64,000 nucleotides of DNA from Acidimangrovimonas sediminis (lineage in GTDB: Bacteria > Pseudomonadota > Alphaproteobacteria > Rhodobacterales > Rhodobacteraceae). Positions 26,296 through 37,096 of the stretch are shown piece after piece; the first letter of the stretch is position 1, and each line of letters starts with the position of its first letter. The notes beneath the pieces are model-generated. The model was not told where the DNA came from. It saw nothing but the letters and a program-made list of their open reading frames with translations, and made no database searches. The stretch spans positions 124,001-188,000 of the forward strand of contig NZ_PHSN01000016.1 of assembly GCF_002871005.1 (NCBI RefSeq), read 5' to 3'. Made by a program: the position numbers and the translations under genes.

Positions 26296-29183
26296 TTCCC
26301 CAGCCTTTCCAGAAGCGCCGGAACGTGGACCTGGTCGGACTTATAGTTGCCGGTCAGCACGTACATGATCAGGTTGACGCCGAAGCGGTAGGCGATCTCG
26401 CGCTGGCGCTCACCGGCATAGCCGGAGCCCACCGGCAACAGCGGCTGGCCCTGCCCGTTCACCGCCCAGGCCGCGGCCCAGTCGTTCGCGCCGATCACCA
26501 CCGGCGTCACCCCGTCGTTGAGGTTGCGAAACGGCATCCCCTCGACCTTCTTGGCATCCGGCGGCGCGGCCTCGACCCATGTCGTGCCGCCGGTGTAGCG
26601 GCCGGGGAAATCCTGGATCAGATAGAAGGCGCGGGTCAGCACGTGGTCCTTGGGCACCGGCGAGAGTGGCGGAATGTCGAGGCCAAGCGCGATCTGGCGC
26701 AGGCGGTGGGCGTTCGGCGTTTCCTGTCCGCCGATGGCCAGGTCGGCATCCTGGGTGTCGAAGACGATCATCCCGCCGGTGCGCAGATATTCATTCAGCT
26801 TGGCATAGGCCTTCTGCGACGGGATCGGCTCATCCGCCGTCACCGGCCAGTAGAGAAAGGGGAAGAAGGCGAGCGTATCGGTCTCGACGTTCACGCCCAT
26901 CGGTTTTTTCGGCTCGACCGAGGTGCGCGCGGTCAGCACGTCCGAGAGGCCCTGAAGACCGGCCTGCGCGATGCGGTCGACCTGCGCGTCGCCGGTCAGC
27001 ACATGGGCAAGGACAACACCGGACGTCGCCTGAATCGCGAACTGGTCGCCGGGCTTCGGGTCGTTGCCTGCGGGCGCCGCGGATTCGTTTGCGGCTTGGC
27101 CCGGCGCCTGCTGTGCCGTCTGGCCGGCCCCGCCGGGGGCGGCCTCGGCCTGTGCCCGCGCGGGTGCCGGGGCCAGCGCCAGCCCGAGCCCCAGCGCCAG
27201 AAACATGGCGGCCGTGGTCGTGGCCCCCGAGGAGGGCCGGCGCATCCGCCCGGACAGGATGAGCGACGCGATCAAATCGGCCAGCAGGAGGATCAGCGCC
27301 GCGCCGATGAACCAGCCGGTCAGCAGCGTCTCGCGCGCCATGGCCAGCCCCTCGACCGGAACGCCGGCGGGCCAGCTGGCCGCCTTGAGCGTCGCATCGG
27401 GGCCGGTCACGTTGAGCGCGAGCCTGCGGTCCTCGCTTCGATAAAGGCCCGGGGGAGTCTTCGGCCCGGCCGCCGCTGCGACCAGCGTCTCGCCCGGAAC
27501 CCCCGCCATCTGGCCCGCGTCGCGCGTCCGCCCGAAAGCGTCAAGCAGCTTGTCCGGCACCCAGGTCGTGCCCGCCATCTCCTTCGCGGTGGGGCGTTCG
27601 GGGCGGGTGGAGACCGCCAGCCGGTCCAGCATCTGCACGAAAAGCCCCGAGAGCGGCAGCGTCGACCATTCGGCATTCGCGGTGACGTGGAACAGCACCA
27701 CCTGCCCCTGCCCCAGCGCCTTGCGCGTCACCAGCGGCGTGCCGTCGGCAAGCGAGGCGATGGTGTGCTGGGCAAGGTCCGGGTCGGGCTGGGCCAGCAC
27801 CTGCGCGTTCACCGTCACGTCGTCGGGGATCTTCAGGCCGTAGAAGGGCGAGCCCTTGGTGAAGGGGCGCAGCTTTTTCGGTTGGCCCCAGCTCATCGCG
27901 CCGCCCACAGTGCGCCCGCCGATCCGCAGGCGCACTGGCATCAGCGGATCCTCGTGATCGCGCGAGACGTCGCTAGCGGCCAGCCGGGGCCCGGCAAAGC
28001 GCAGAAGCAGGCCGCCCTTGCGCGTCCACTTCTCCAGATCCTCCTTTTCCTGCGGCGAAAGCTTGGCCACGTCGGCAAGGATGATCACGTCTGGCGCGGC
28101 AAGCAGGATGTCGTCGAAACTGCCCTCGACAAGGTCGGCCGTGGGTTTCAGCGCCTCGCGCAGGTAATAGAGCGGCGACAGAAGCTGCAGCCCCTCGCGG
28201 TCGCGCGGCCCCAGCAGTGCCACCTTGCGGCGCTTCAGCGCGTCGTCGGTCAGGCTGATCGCTCCGGCCGAATGCGCGCCCTCGATCTCGAACCGGTTGA
28301 TGCGGTTGCGAAGTTCCGGCGGCAGGGTCAGCCTGGCCTCCGCTTCGGTCTTGCTCGGCGCGAAACGCGCCTTGACCTGGGCCAGCGCGCGCTCGGCCCC
28401 ATCCGGACCGGTGCCGCGGGCGATGATGGTCTGCGTCACCTCGGGCCCGGGATCGGCACGCAACGCGCCCAGCTCGATCGCGCCGTCGCGGAACTTCGGC
28501 GGGCGCAGCGCGTAGACCGGGCGCGGGCTTTCGAACACCCGCACCGCCCCGTGCGACTGCAATGCCTTCAGCAGCGCCGACCGCCCGTCACGGTCGAGCC
28601 CGTCCGACAGCCAGTAGGTATCGAACGACCCGCGCAGGGAGGCCGCCCAGTGCGCAACGGTCTGTGTATCCGGTCCCCAGGGCTTGGGTTGCAGGCTGGG
28701 CAGGCGCGCCTCCCACCCCTTCGCCTCGGTGAAGCGCGGGGTGCCGTCGCCGTCGCGCGGCACCTTCGGCAGATCGGTGAGCGAGATGATCGCCACCGGC
28801 CGCCCGGCGCGCCCCGCCTCCTCCAGCAGGCCCGAGATCCGGTCGGACCGCCGCTGCCAATCGCGGGCCGAGGCCCAGCTGCCGTCGGTGAGAATAAGCA
28901 GCGGTCCATGGCCCGGCGGCTCCACCTTCGGGTTCAGGACCGGCCCCGCGAAGGCCACGATCGCCGCCGCCAGCGCCAGCATGCGGATGAGCAGCAGCCA
29001 CCACGGCGTTCGTTCCGTCTCGATCCGCGCATCGGTCAGGCCGAGAAGCAGCGCAACCCCCGGAAACCGCCGCCGGACCGGCGCGGGCGGCACGGCGCGC
29101 AGGATCACCCAGAGGATCGGCAGCGCCAGAAGACCCAGCAGCAGCCAGGGCGTGGTGAAGCCGAGAGGCCCCAGCATCCACAT
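26292..29183 (-). CDS. BatA-like and DUF4159 domain membrane protein
   Basis: A 963-residue protein. The N-terminus is BatA-type (LGFTTPWLLLGLLALPILWVILRAVPP, then RRFPGVALLLGL) with two membrane helices; a VWA-like fold follows (LLILTDGSWASARDWQRR). Two more hydrophobic stretches (about 635-655 and 672-690) precede a C-terminal DUF4159 domain (about 735-960, with GGMIVFDTQDAD and PGRYTGGTTWVE). ATG 29183 overlaps the DUF58 stop as ATGA; an upstream in-frame ATG would overlap that gene further and is unlikely. Companion of MoxR/DUF58, presumably an envelope-associated chaperone-type or sensing complex; function not established. Confidence 0.85.
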   Translation of the reverse strand: MWMLGPLGFTTPWLLLGLLALPILWVILRAVPPAPVRRRFPGVALLLGLTDARIETERTPWWLLLIRMLALAAAIVAFAGPVLNPKVEPPGHGPLLILTDGSWASARDWQRRSDRISGLLEEAGRAGRPVAIISLTDLPKVPRDGDGTPRFTEAKGWEARLPSLQPKPWGPDTQTVAHWAASLRGSFDTYWLSDGLDRDGRSALLKALQSHGAVRVFESPRPVYALRPPKFRDGAIELGALRADPGPEVTQTIIARGTGPDGAERALAQVKARFAPSKTEAEARLTLPPELRNRINRFEIEGAHSAGAISLTDDALKRRKVALLGPRDREGLQLLSPLYYLREALKPTADLVEGSFDDILLAAPDVIILADVAKLSPQEKEDLEKWTRKGGLLLRFAGPRLAASDVSRDHEDPLMPVRLRIGGRTVGGAMSWGQPKKLRPFTKGSPFYGLKIPDDVTVNAQVLAQPDPDLAQHTIASLADGTPLVTRKALGQGQVVLFHVTANAEWSTLPLSGLFVQMLDRLAVSTRPERPTAKEMAGTTWVPDKLLDAFGRTRDAGQMAGVPGETLVAAAAGPKTPPGLYRSEDRRLALNVTGPDATLKAASWPAGVPVEGLAMARETLLTGWFIGAALILLLADLIASLILSGRMRRPSSGATTTAAMFLALGLGLALAPAPARAQAEAAPGGAGQTAQQAPGQAANESAAPAGNDPKPGDQFAIQATSGVVLAHVLTGDAQVDRIAQAGLQGLSDVLTARTSVEPKKPMGVNVETDTLAFFPFLYWPVTADEPIPSQKAYAKLNEYLRTGGMIVFDTQDADLAIGGQETPNAHRLRQIALGLDIPPLSPVPKDHVLTRAFYLIQDFPGRYTGGTTWVEAAPPDAKKVEGMPFRNLNDGVTPVVIGANDWAAAWAVNGQGQPLLPVGSGYAGERQREIAYRFGVNLIMYVLTGNYKSDQVHVPALLERLGN

Positions 29184-30060
29184 CAGCGCGCGCCCTCCAG
29201 CACCTGGTAAAGCCACAGGAGCGGCGTCAGCGCCGCCTCGCCGGTGTGATGGCAGCTGTAGTGCCAGCCGGTGGCCCGGGCGAGACCCGCAAGCCGATCC
29301 TTGCGCTCGGCCAGCCGTTCCAGGTACCGGTCGCGCAGATCGCCCGCACGCTTCGTCTCGTGCCGGAGCGCGCCGGACATGGAGGTGAAGATCGTCCGCC
29401 CGTCGAAGGGAAAGGCCTCCTCCACCGGGTCGAGCACCTGCACCAGCGCGCCGCGCACGCCACGGTCGGCGGCAGCCGTCAGCGCGGCCTCGACCCGCGC
29501 GGGGTCGCCCAGGAAATCCGACAGGAACACCGCCCGGCTGCGCGGCGGCAGGTCGCGCGCCCCGGGGGCGCCGTAATCCTCTTCGCCCTCGCCCTCCAGC
29601 CCCAGCGTCAGGCGCAGCAGCTGCATCCGCCCCGCTCCGGGCGCCAGCGGCGGCTGGGCAAGGCCCACGCGCTCCCCCGCCCGGATCAGCAATACGGCGG
29701 CCGCCAGCGCCAAGAGCTTCGCGCGGTCGCCCTTGGGCGCGCGCGTCTTGTCACCGCTGAAGGTCATCGAACGGCCGGGATCGACCCAGAACACCACCGA
29801 TTGCGCCGCCTGCCATTCCTTCTCGCGCACGTAATGGGCGTCGGACCGGGCCGAGCGGCGCCAGTCGATCATCCGGGCCTCGTCGCCTGGCGTGGCGGGG
29901 CGGTATTGCCAGAATTCGTCGCCCATGCCGGCACGGCGGCGGCCATGTTCGCCCGGCATGATCGAGGCCGCCAGATGCTCGGCCTCGGCCAGCAGCGGCG
30001 GCAAGGCGCCGCCGAGGGTCTCGGCCCGGCCACGAAGCTGGGCAGAGGCGGCGGCATCGC

Positions 30061-30064
<4 letters not shown>
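29183..30064 (-). CDS. DUF58 domain protein
   Basis: A 293-residue cytoplasmic protein of the DUF58 family, the usual partner of MoxR ATPases. Conserved segments are GEHGRRRAGMGDEFWQYRPATPGDEARMIDWRRSAR (about 38-73), which includes the R-x-Y-x-x-G-D-x-x-R-x-I-D-W pattern, and a VWA-like second half (AVFLSDFLGDP). It has no membrane helix. It overlaps both neighbours by ATGA, giving strict coupling to MoxR upstream and DUF4159 downstream. Confidence 0.9.
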
Positions 30065-31068
<1,004 letters not shown>

Positions 31069-31127
31069 GACATCCCTCCGTGAGACTCTATATGGAACAT
31101 TAGACTTTAGAATAGCGTGGGGCACAA

Positions 31128-31727
31128 ATGACAAAAGGGGCGGAAGAAAAGAACATGCCCGGTGCGTCGGCGGAAAGCCTCGCATCGGCTGCGGGCAAGG
31201 CAGCGAAGAAAGGCCCGCCGCCGGTCCACCTGTGGAATCCGCCGTTCTGCGGCGACCTCGACATGCGGATCGCGCGCGACGGGACGTGGTACTACCTCGG
31301 CACCCCGATCGGACGGCACGGGCTGGTGAAGCTGTTCTCGTCGATCTTGCGCAAGGACGGCAACGACTACTTCCTCGTCACACCGGTCGAGAAGGTCGGG
31401 ATCACCGTCGAGGACGCCCCCTTCGTCGCGGTCGACGTGGAGGCGGAGGGCACCGGGCGCGACCAGCGGCTGACCTTCACCACCCATGTCGAGGACCGCG
31501 TGACGGCAGGCCCCGACCACCCGATCCGCGTGGTCCGAGATCCCGAGACAGGGGAGCCTTCGCCCTATGTGCTGGTACGCGCCAACCTCGAGGCGCTGAT
31601 CGACCGCAAGAGCTTTTACCGGCTTGTCGACCTGGGCACGCACGAGGAACGGGCAGGTGAAAGCTGGTTCGGGCTGTGGTCGGGCGGGGAATTCTTTCCC
31701 GTCATCCCCTCCGCGGAGCTTGCCTGA
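31128..31727 (+). CDS. DUF1285 domain protein
   Basis: A 199-residue protein of the DUF1285 family, whose beta-rich fold is known but whose function is not. Conserved pieces are [30 protein letters not shown] (about 34-63), [24 protein letters not shown], and the repeat-like C-terminal half. ATG 31128 is used here; ATG 31155 has a better GGAAGA spacing and would give 190 residues, so the start is uncertain. Divergent from MoxR, an arrangement seen repeatedly in Rhodobacterales, so it may act with the MoxR system. Confidence 0.85.
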   Translation: MTKGAEEKNMPGASAESLASAAGKAAKKGPPPVHLWNPPFCGDLDMRIARDGTWYYLGTPIGRHGLVKLFSSILRKDGNDYFLVTPVEKVGITVEDAPFVAVDVEAEGTGRDQRLTFTTHVEDRVTAGPDHPIRVVRDPETGEPSPYVLVRANLEALIDRKSFYRLVDLGTHEERAGESWFGLWSGGEFFPVIPSAELA

Positions 31728-31768
31728 TCCGGCGGCGCGCGCCCCCGGCGCGCAAGGCATTTGCTTCG

Positions 31769-31817
31769 GTGGGGGCGCAGCCCCCACACCCCCGGAGTAT
31801 TGCTGGCAAGAAAGAAG
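31769..31817 (+). repeat. Dispersed hairpin repeat, copy after DUF1285
   Basis: GTGGGGGC pairs with GCCCCCAC across GCA (31769-31787), followed by CACCCCCGGAGTATT and an A/G-rich end. The reverse complement of this part contains the AATACTCC-GGGGGT core shared with the copies at 31841, 35305, 39175 and 55881. It lies 42 bases after the DUF1285 stop in the orientation expected of a terminator. Confidence 0.75.
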
Positions 31818-31840
31818 CAAGGGCTACCTCACCCCGGATC

Positions 31841-31890
31841 TTTCTTGTGGAAATACTCCGCGGGGGTCCGGGGGCGCGAAGCCCCCGGCC
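31841..31890 (-). repeat. Dispersed hairpin repeat, copy after engB
   Basis: On the plus strand it reads TTTCTTGTGGAAATACTCCG then CGGGGGT and the stem CCGGGGGC/GCCCCCGG (31868-31888). Read on the minus strand it directly follows the engB stop, so it likely terminates that operon. It is inverted relative to the copy at 31769, and the pair fills the 167-base spacer between two convergent genes. Confidence 0.75.
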
Positions 31891-31894
31891 TTGA

Positions 31895-32542
31895 CTATTC
31901 CAGCCCTGCGATGATGGCGCGGAGCGTCGCGATACCCTCGCCCTTCTCCGACGAGGTCACGACGATCTCAGGGTACGCCGCGGGATGTTTCGCCAGCGCC
32001 GCGCGGGTCTGGTCAAGGGTCCTGGCAAGGCCGCCGGAGCCCATCTTGTCGGCCTTGGTCATTACCACCTGGAAGGTCACGGCGGCGCGGTCGAGAAGCT
32101 CCATGATCTCCTGGTCGACCTTCTTCACGCCATGACGCGCGTCGATCAGCACGAAGGCGCGCCGCAGCGTAACGCGGCCCGCGAGGTAGGATTTCAGCAG
32201 CGCCTGCCATTTCGCCACCACCGCCACCGGCGCGTTGGCGAAGCCATAGCCCGGCAGATCGACGAGGTAGCCCTGTTCTCCCAGCGCGAAGAAGTTGATC
32301 TCCTGCGTGCGGCCCGGGGTGTTCGAGGCGCGCGCGATTCCCTTGCGCCCGGTCAGCGCGTTGATCAGGCTGGATTTGCCGACGTTCGAGCGCCCGGCGA
32401 AGCAGACTTCGATCCGGTCGGGAGGCGGCAGGCCATCCATCGCGACCACGCCCTTGACGAAATCCACGGGCCCGGCGAACAGCAGTCGGCCGGCCTCGCG
32501 GGCGTCGTCTTCGGGTTCCTCGGCCAGCGGGAAGGGCAGCAT
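31895..32542 (-). CDS. engB: Ribosome biogenesis GTPase EngB/YsxC
   Basis: A 215-residue TRAFAC GTPase needed for late assembly of the large ribosomal subunit. G1 is GRSNVGKS (50-57), G2 the Thr in NTPGRTQ region (about 74-80), G3 DLPGYG (95-100) and G4 TKAD. An N-terminal extension of about 20 acidic residues precedes the family core FAGPVDFVKG. ATG 32542 overlaps the MOSC stop codon by one base; the open frame continues upstream through the MOSC gene but is not family-like there. Last gene of the yidC-MOSC-engB operon. Confidence 0.95.
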   Translation of the reverse strand: MLPFPLAEEPEDDAREAGRLLFAGPVDFVKGVVAMDGLPPPDRIEVCFAGRSNVGKSSLINALTGRKGIARASNTPGRTQEINFFALGEQGYLVDLPGYGFANAPVAVVAKWQALLKSYLAGRVTLRRAFVLIDARHGVKKVDQEIMELLDRAAVTFQVVMTKADKMGSGGLARTLDQTRAALAKHPAAYPEIVVTSSEKGEGIATLRAIIAGLE

Positions 32543-33291
32543 CAGAGCACCTCGACCTTGTCGCCACGGGCGATCCGGCCGCCCTTGGTCACGATGGCGT
32601 AAAGGCCCATCTCCTGTCCCTGTCCGATCGCGCGCAGGCCGCCCAATGTGTCGGCGTCGACCTTGCCCGTGGCGGGGTTCGCCGTGGTCGCCCTGCAGCG
32701 CGTGATGCGTTCCTCGATCTTCAGCTCGGCCTCGCCGATCCGCAGGGTCCGGCCCGGCCAATCGACCTCGACCCACGCCTCGAGCCCGTCGAGCCAGAGA
32801 TTGCCACGCCAGCGGTGAAGATCGAGATCCTGGCCGAGATGCGCCCCCAGCGCCCGGTTCGACGCCATGTTCAGTACGGCGACCGAGGGGAAATCGCTGT
32901 CGGTCATCCCACGCCCCGGGGCCCGCACGATGGCGGCGGAGGCCGCGCGGTTCGCTGGCATCAGCGGCGCCACCCAGTCGAGGAAGGCCGCGGTGTCCGC
33001 GTCGGGGTCGATCTCAAGCGCCGGGCGGTCTGGATGGGTCAGCGTGAGCCGCCCCGTCCCCTCGTCCAGCGCGGCCGAGATCGCCATCAGCGCAGGGGCC
33101 TTGGCCCCGCGCGAGAAATTGGCGCAATGGGCCCAGCCGCCCTCCGCCGGCAGTTTCGCCGCCTCGTGCGCGACGGCCCAGTGCCTGTCCCAAGGCAGGC
33201 AGGCGCCTTCCGAAAGGCAAACGGACGCGAGTTCCTCGCGTCCGTGGGCCTTGATCGGGTGGCGGAAGATATGGGCGAGCGTGGCGCTCAT
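32542..33291 (-). CDS. MOSC domain protein
   Basis: A 249-residue protein with the MOSC beta-barrel found at the C-terminus of molybdenum cofactor sulfurases and in YcbX/YiiM-like proteins. Features: N-terminal beta-barrel-like part (LAHIFRHPIKAHGREEL), then the MOSC core with VAVLNMASNRALG, RWRGNLWLDGLEAWVE and the conserved Cys in ERITRCRATTANPATG (about residue 205), the presumed sulfur-carrying or cofactor-binding Cys. Substrate unknown. It overlaps yidC (ATGA) and engB, an order conserved in Rhodobacterales. Confidence 0.9.
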   Translation of the reverse strand: MSATLAHIFRHPIKAHGREELASVCLSEGACLPWDRHWAVAHEAAKLPAEGGWAHCANFSRGAKAPALMAISAALDEGTGRLTLTHPDRPALEIDPDADTAAFLDWVAPLMPANRAASAAIVRAPGRGMTDSDFPSVAVLNMASNRALGAHLGQDLDLHRWRGNLWLDGLEAWVEVDWPGRTLRIGEAELKIEERITRCRATTANPATGKVDADTLGGLRAIGQGQEMGLYAIVTKGGRIARGDKVEVL

Positions 33292-35150
33292 TTCCCCTCC
33301 GCCTTCTTCTTGCGATTGAAGCCCGATCTGATGTTGCCGAACACGTCGGGCTTCGCCCCGTGGCTGCGCATGATGATGTACTGCTGGGTGAAGGTGATCG
33401 TGTTGTTGGTGATCCAGTAGAGCACGAGGCCCGACGGGAACGACCCGAGCATGAACATGAACACCCAGGGCATCCAGGCAAAGATCATCTTCTGCGTCGG
33501 ATCCGCGGGGGCCGGGTTCAGCTTCTGCTGCAGCCACATCGAGATGCCGAGCAGGATCGGCAGCACCCCGAGCGAGATGATGTGGATCGGCGAATCCACC
33601 GGCGGCACGTTCCAGGGCAGCAGCCCGAAGAGGTTCAGGATCGACGAGGGATCGGGCGACGAGAGGTCGCGGATCCAGCCGATGAAGGCGGCGTGGCGCA
33701 GTTCGATCGTGACGTAGATCACCTTGTAGAGCGAGAAGAAGATCGGGATCTGGATCAGGATCGGCAGGCAGCCCGCGGCGGGGTTCACCTTCTTCTCCTT
33801 GTAGAGACCCATCATCTCCTTCTGCAGCTTGGCGCGGTCGTCGCCGGCCTTCTCCTTCAGCTTCTCGATCTCGGGCTGAAGCTCCTTCATCCGGGCCATC
33901 GAGACGTAGGATTTGTAGGCCAGCGGGAAGACGATGATCTTCAGCGTCACGGTCAAGAGGATGATCGCCAGGCCCATGTTGCCGACGATGCCGTGGATGA
34001 AGTGCAGCACCAGGAAGATCGGCTTGGTCAGGAAGAAGAACCAGCCCCAGTCGATCGCGTCGATGAAGCGCGGCACGCCCTGCTTCTCGTAGCCCTTGAG
34101 GATGTCGTAGACCTTGGCGCCGGCGAACAGCCGGGTGGTGGTCTCGACCGATTTGCCCGGCGCGACCGACTGCGTGGGTTCCTGCACGCTGACCTGGTAG
34201 ATGTCGCTGCCGTTCACATATTGCGCGGTCTGGGTGGCCTTCTTGCCCTGGTCGGGCACCAGTGCGGTCATGAAGTATTTCGAGGTGATCCCGGTCCAGC
34301 CGGTCGAGGCGCCGGGGATCTGCTTGACGTGATCGCCCACGCCGTTCACCGCCCCGGCCTTGCTCAGATCCTTGTAGGACATTTCCTCGAGCTTGCCGTC
34401 GGCCATCTGGTAGGCGCCCTCGAAGAGCAGATAGTACATCTTGCCCTTGGGGATGCCGTGGCGGGCGACGATGCCGTAGGGCGCCAGCCGCGCCGCGGCG
34501 GTGCCGGTGTTCACGACCTTCTGGGTCACGGTGAACATGTACTTGTCGTCGATCGCCAGCGTCCGCTCGAACGTCAGGCCCTTGTCGTTCTTCCAGGTCA
34601 TGGTGACCGGATGGCCGGGGCTCAGCGTGGCGCCAGCCGGGGCGGTCCAGACGGTGTTCGGGCCGGGAACATCGGCGCCGGTCAGGCCGTTGCCCGGGGC
34701 CCAGCCGTAGACCGCGTAATAGGGATCGGGGCTGCCGGCGGGGCTCAGCAGTTCGACCAGCGGCGAATTCTTGTCGACGGTCTCGCGATAATCCTTGAGC
34801 TTGAGCGAGTCGATACGCCCGCCCAGTGTCGAGATGGAACCCTCGAGCGTCGGCGTCTCGATCTTGATCCGCGGCAGCTTGGCAACCCGGTCGGCGACCG
34901 AGGCGGCGGCATCAGTGCCGCTGCCCGCCTGGGGCGCGGGCGCGCTGGTGCCGGTCTCGGCGGGCTGGGTTGCGGCCGCCCCATCCGACTTGGCCGTCGA
35001 CTGGTCGTTCCCGGCGGCGGTCTGCGTGGCTGTCCCCTTGTCCTGCGCCGTCTTCGACGGCTCGGGCTGAGGGAACAACCAGAACCAGGCGAGGATCACC
35101 AGCAGGCTGAGCGCCGTCGCGAGAATGAGGTTCTTGTTCTGATCGTCCAT
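33288..35150 (-). CDS. yidC: Membrane protein insertase YidC
   Basis: A 620-residue inner-membrane insertase. N-terminal helix (about 8-26), a Gln/Thr/Ala-rich low-complexity linker (about 30-90), the large periplasmic beta-sandwich (about 95-365), then the conserved insertase core (about 385-600) with VTLKIIVFPLAYKSYVSMARMKELQPEIEKLKEK, the cytoplasmic KEKKVNPAAGCLPILIQIPIFFSLYKVI motif and a basic C-terminus (NRKKKAEGK). It inserts and folds membrane proteins alone or with SecYEG. The gene heads the yidC-MOSC-engB operon; 314 bases separate it from the EAL gene upstream. Confidence 0.96.
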   Translation of the reverse strand: MDDQNKNLILATALSLLVILAWFWLFPQPEPSKTAQDKGTATQTAAGNDQSTAKSDGAAATQPAETGTSAPAPQAGSGTDAAASVADRVAKLPRIKIETPTLEGSISTLGGRIDSLKLKDYRETVDKNSPLVELLSPAGSPDPYYAVYGWAPGNGLTGADVPGPNTVWTAPAGATLSPGHPVTMTWKNDKGLTFERTLAIDDKYMFTVTQKVVNTGTAAARLAPYGIVARHGIPKGKMYYLLFEGAYQMADGKLEEMSYKDLSKAGAVNGVGDHVKQIPGASTGWTGITSKYFMTALVPDQGKKATQTAQYVNGSDIYQVSVQEPTQSVAPGKSVETTTRLFAGAKVYDILKGYEKQGVPRFIDAIDWGWFFFLTKPIFLVLHFIHGIVGNMGLAIILLTVTLKIIVFPLAYKSYVSMARMKELQPEIEKLKEKAGDDRAKLQKEMMGLYKEKKVNPAAGCLPILIQIPIFFSLYKVIYVTIELRHAAFIGWIRDLSSPDPSSILNLFGLLPWNVPPVDSPIHIISLGVLPILLGISMWLQQKLNPAPADPTQKMIFAWMPWVFMFMLGSFPSGLVLYWITNNTITFTQQYIIMRSHGAKPDVFGNIRSGFNRKKKAEGK

Positions 35151-35304
35151 AGGGGGCCCGACACCTGTCCTGTCTGAAGGTCAGCCGTGGTTCAACAGAT
35201 GCGGGGCCCAAAGGTCAAGCGGTTTTGGCTCACTTCTCGTGCCCGCCCACGCACGAACCACCCCCGAAGACCGTGCCCAGCCCCGCTGACGCGCCGCGCC
35301 GCCC

Positions 35305-35420
35305 TTTCTTCTGAGTGGAAATATCCCACGGGGGTGCGGGGGTGTGAAACCCCCGCAGACTCGGCGGGTGCGGGGGTGTGAAACCCTGCAGATTCGGCGG
35401 ATACGGGGGTGTGACCCCAC
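35305..35420 (-). repeat. Dispersed hairpin repeat with extra tandem hairpin units
   Basis: A full copy (CTGAGTGGAAATATCCCACG, then GGGGGTGCGGGGGTGTGAAACCCCCGC) at 35305-35356 is followed by a second unit of the TGCGGGGGTGTGAAACCC type at 35368-35400 and a partial third at 35401-35420, with a period of about 33 bases. On the minus strand it follows the EAL gene stop, as a terminator would. It lies in the 314-base gap 35151-35464, in which I see no gene. Confidence 0.8.
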
Positions 35421-35464
35421 ATGGCGACCGCGGATGCCGGGGTCGCCCGCCCTGGGGCGCGGCC

Positions 35465-37018
35465 CTACCCCGCCCGCTTGCCCAGCGTCGGTGTCGCCGC
35501 CATCTGCCGCGCGCGGTGGCGGCCGATCCAGGTCGCCGTGATCTCGCGGCGCATCGGCCGGGCGATGCCGAAGCCCTGCACGTGGCCGCAGCCCAGCTGC
35601 GCCAGCATCGCATGTTCGCCCGTGCTTTCCACCCCTTCGGCAAGCGTCTCCAGCCCCAGCCGCTCCGCCATCGACAGGATCGCCGCGACCATGCGCTGCT
35701 GACCCGGATCCTCGTCCAAGCGGGTGACGAAGCTGCGATCGATCTTGATGCGCCCGACGCCGAACCGCCGGACCGCCGCGATCGAGGCATGGCCGGTCCC
35801 GAAATCGTCGAGGTCGATGCCACAGCCCATCTTCGAAAGCTCCGCCAGGTTGCGCACCACCACGTCGTTGTCGGTGGTCGCGACCACGGTCTCCAGCACC
35901 TCGACGACCAGCCGGTCCGGAGACAGGCCGAACCGGTCCAGCTCCCACTTCAGGCGCTCGGGCAGGCGCGGGTTCGACAGTTCCTCTTGCGAGAAGTTGA
36001 TCGAGACGTTCGGCACATCGAGCCCCGAGGCATCCCAGTCCGACAACGCGGTCAGCGCACCATAGAGAACGACCTCGCCCAGCCGCTCGCTCAGCCCGGC
36101 CTCGTGCACCAGCGGCAGGAACTCGGCCGGGGGAACCATTCCGCGCTGCGGATGCTCCCAGCGCGCCAGCGCCTCGAAGCCCGAGATCTTACCGGTGTCG
36201 GTCGACACCTGCGGCTGGAAGAACGGCTGGATCTGGCCACGATCGAGCGCCTCCGCGAGGTCGTCGCGCAGGCTGGCGCGATCGTCGCTGGCGCGCTGCA
36301 TCGCCGGCGACCAGGCGCGAATCGCCCCCGGCCCGTTGCCCAGCGCCTCGGCCGCCGCGATCTCGGCGGCATCCAGAAGACTACGGCCCCGGGCATCGGT
36401 CAGGCGCGACGCCTGGCAGAAGCCGATCGAGGCGGTGGCGTAGATCCGCAACGCGTCGATGGCGATCGGCGCGGCCAGCGCCTGCTGCAAGCGCGCCGCA
36501 AGCTGCAGCACCGATTCCAGGTCGGCCCGCCCCACCGGGGCCAGCGCCACGGCGAAGCTGTCGCCCTCGAGCCGGGCCACCACGTCGCCCGGGCGCAGCA
36601 CGTCCTGCAGCCGCTCGGCAGAGCGGCGCAGCACCTCGGCCCGCGCGGCATGGCCATGGTGATCGGCCAGAACCCGGGCGTCGTCGAGATGCACCACCAG
36701 ACAGGCCGAGGTCTTGCCCACCGCGCTGCCCCCCGCAAGGATCGAATCGAGGGTCGCCACCAGCCCCTCGCGCAGGATCAGCCCGGTCTCGCCGTCCTGC
36801 GCGGCGCCGGCGGGCGGCTGCGCGTCGACCCCGAACGCACCGGCCATCAGATACAGGAGCGGCAGGCCCAGCGCCGCCAGAACGAGGTGATGTTCGCCCC
36901 CCAGCCAGAAGGCCGCCAGCGTCACCGCCGGCAGGAAGGCCAGGTTCTCGGGCCGGCGCAGGCGCTGCGCCCAGCGGTAAAGGAACATCGCGGCCCGCGG
37001 CCCGAATTCTTCCGTCAT
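35465..37018 (-). CDS. EAL domain c-di-GMP phosphodiesterase with degenerate GGDEF domain
   Basis: A 517-residue protein. Two N-terminal hydrophobic segments (about 28-58) anchor it in the membrane. A GGDEF-like domain (about 95-245) has EGDSF in place of GGDEF and is therefore not expected to make c-di-GMP. The EAL domain (about 265-500) looks active: FEALARW, INFSQEE, VVEVLE, DDFGTG, KIDRSF and AEGVES are present. It should hydrolyse c-di-GMP to pGpG. ATG 37018 gives a membrane-anchored start; GTG 37045 is possible. It sits 78 bases downstream of ttcA on the same strand. Confidence 0.9.
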   Translation of the reverse strand: MTEEFGPRAAMFLYRWAQRLRRPENLAFLPAVTLAAFWLGGEHHLVLAALGLPLLYLMAGAFGVDAQPPAGAAQDGETGLILREGLVATLDSILAGGSAVGKTSACLVVHLDDARVLADHHGHAARAEVLRRSAERLQDVLRPGDVVARLEGDSFAVALAPVGRADLESVLQLAARLQQALAAPIAIDALRIYATASIGFCQASRLTDARGRSLLDAAEIAAAEALGNGPGAIRAWSPAMQRASDDRASLRDDLAEALDRGQIQPFFQPQVSTDTGKISGFEALARWEHPQRGMVPPAEFLPLVHEAGLSERLGEVVLYGALTALSDWDASGLDVPNVSINFSQEELSNPRLPERLKWELDRFGLSPDRLVVEVLETVVATTDNDVVVRNLAELSKMGCGIDLDDFGTGHASIAAVRRFGVGRIKIDRSFVTRLDEDPGQQRMVAAILSMAERLGLETLAEGVESTGEHAMLAQLGCGHVQGFGIARPMRREITATWIGRHRARQMAATPTLGKRAG

Positions 37019-37096
37019 CTCGTCACCCCGTCCTTGCGGGCGCACCCCTTGCCGCCCGGAACAGGGGCAAGCTACGGGGCGGGGCTGAGAGCTTTC

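Noticed and set aside
26325-29210. A 961-codon open frame on the plus strand
   Set aside because: It is antisense to the BatA/DUF4159 gene. The translation is rich in Arg, Gly, His and Gln with no domain pattern, while the minus strand shows clear family motifs and ATGA coupling.
34745-35070. Separate gene over the yidC low-complexity linker
   Set aside because: Alternative frames are open only because of the biased Gly/Ala/Thr composition of the YidC linker.
36400-36740. Active diguanylate cyclase in the EAL protein
   Set aside because: The signature is EGDSF rather than GGDEF, so cyclase activity is not expected; the domain may still bind GTP.
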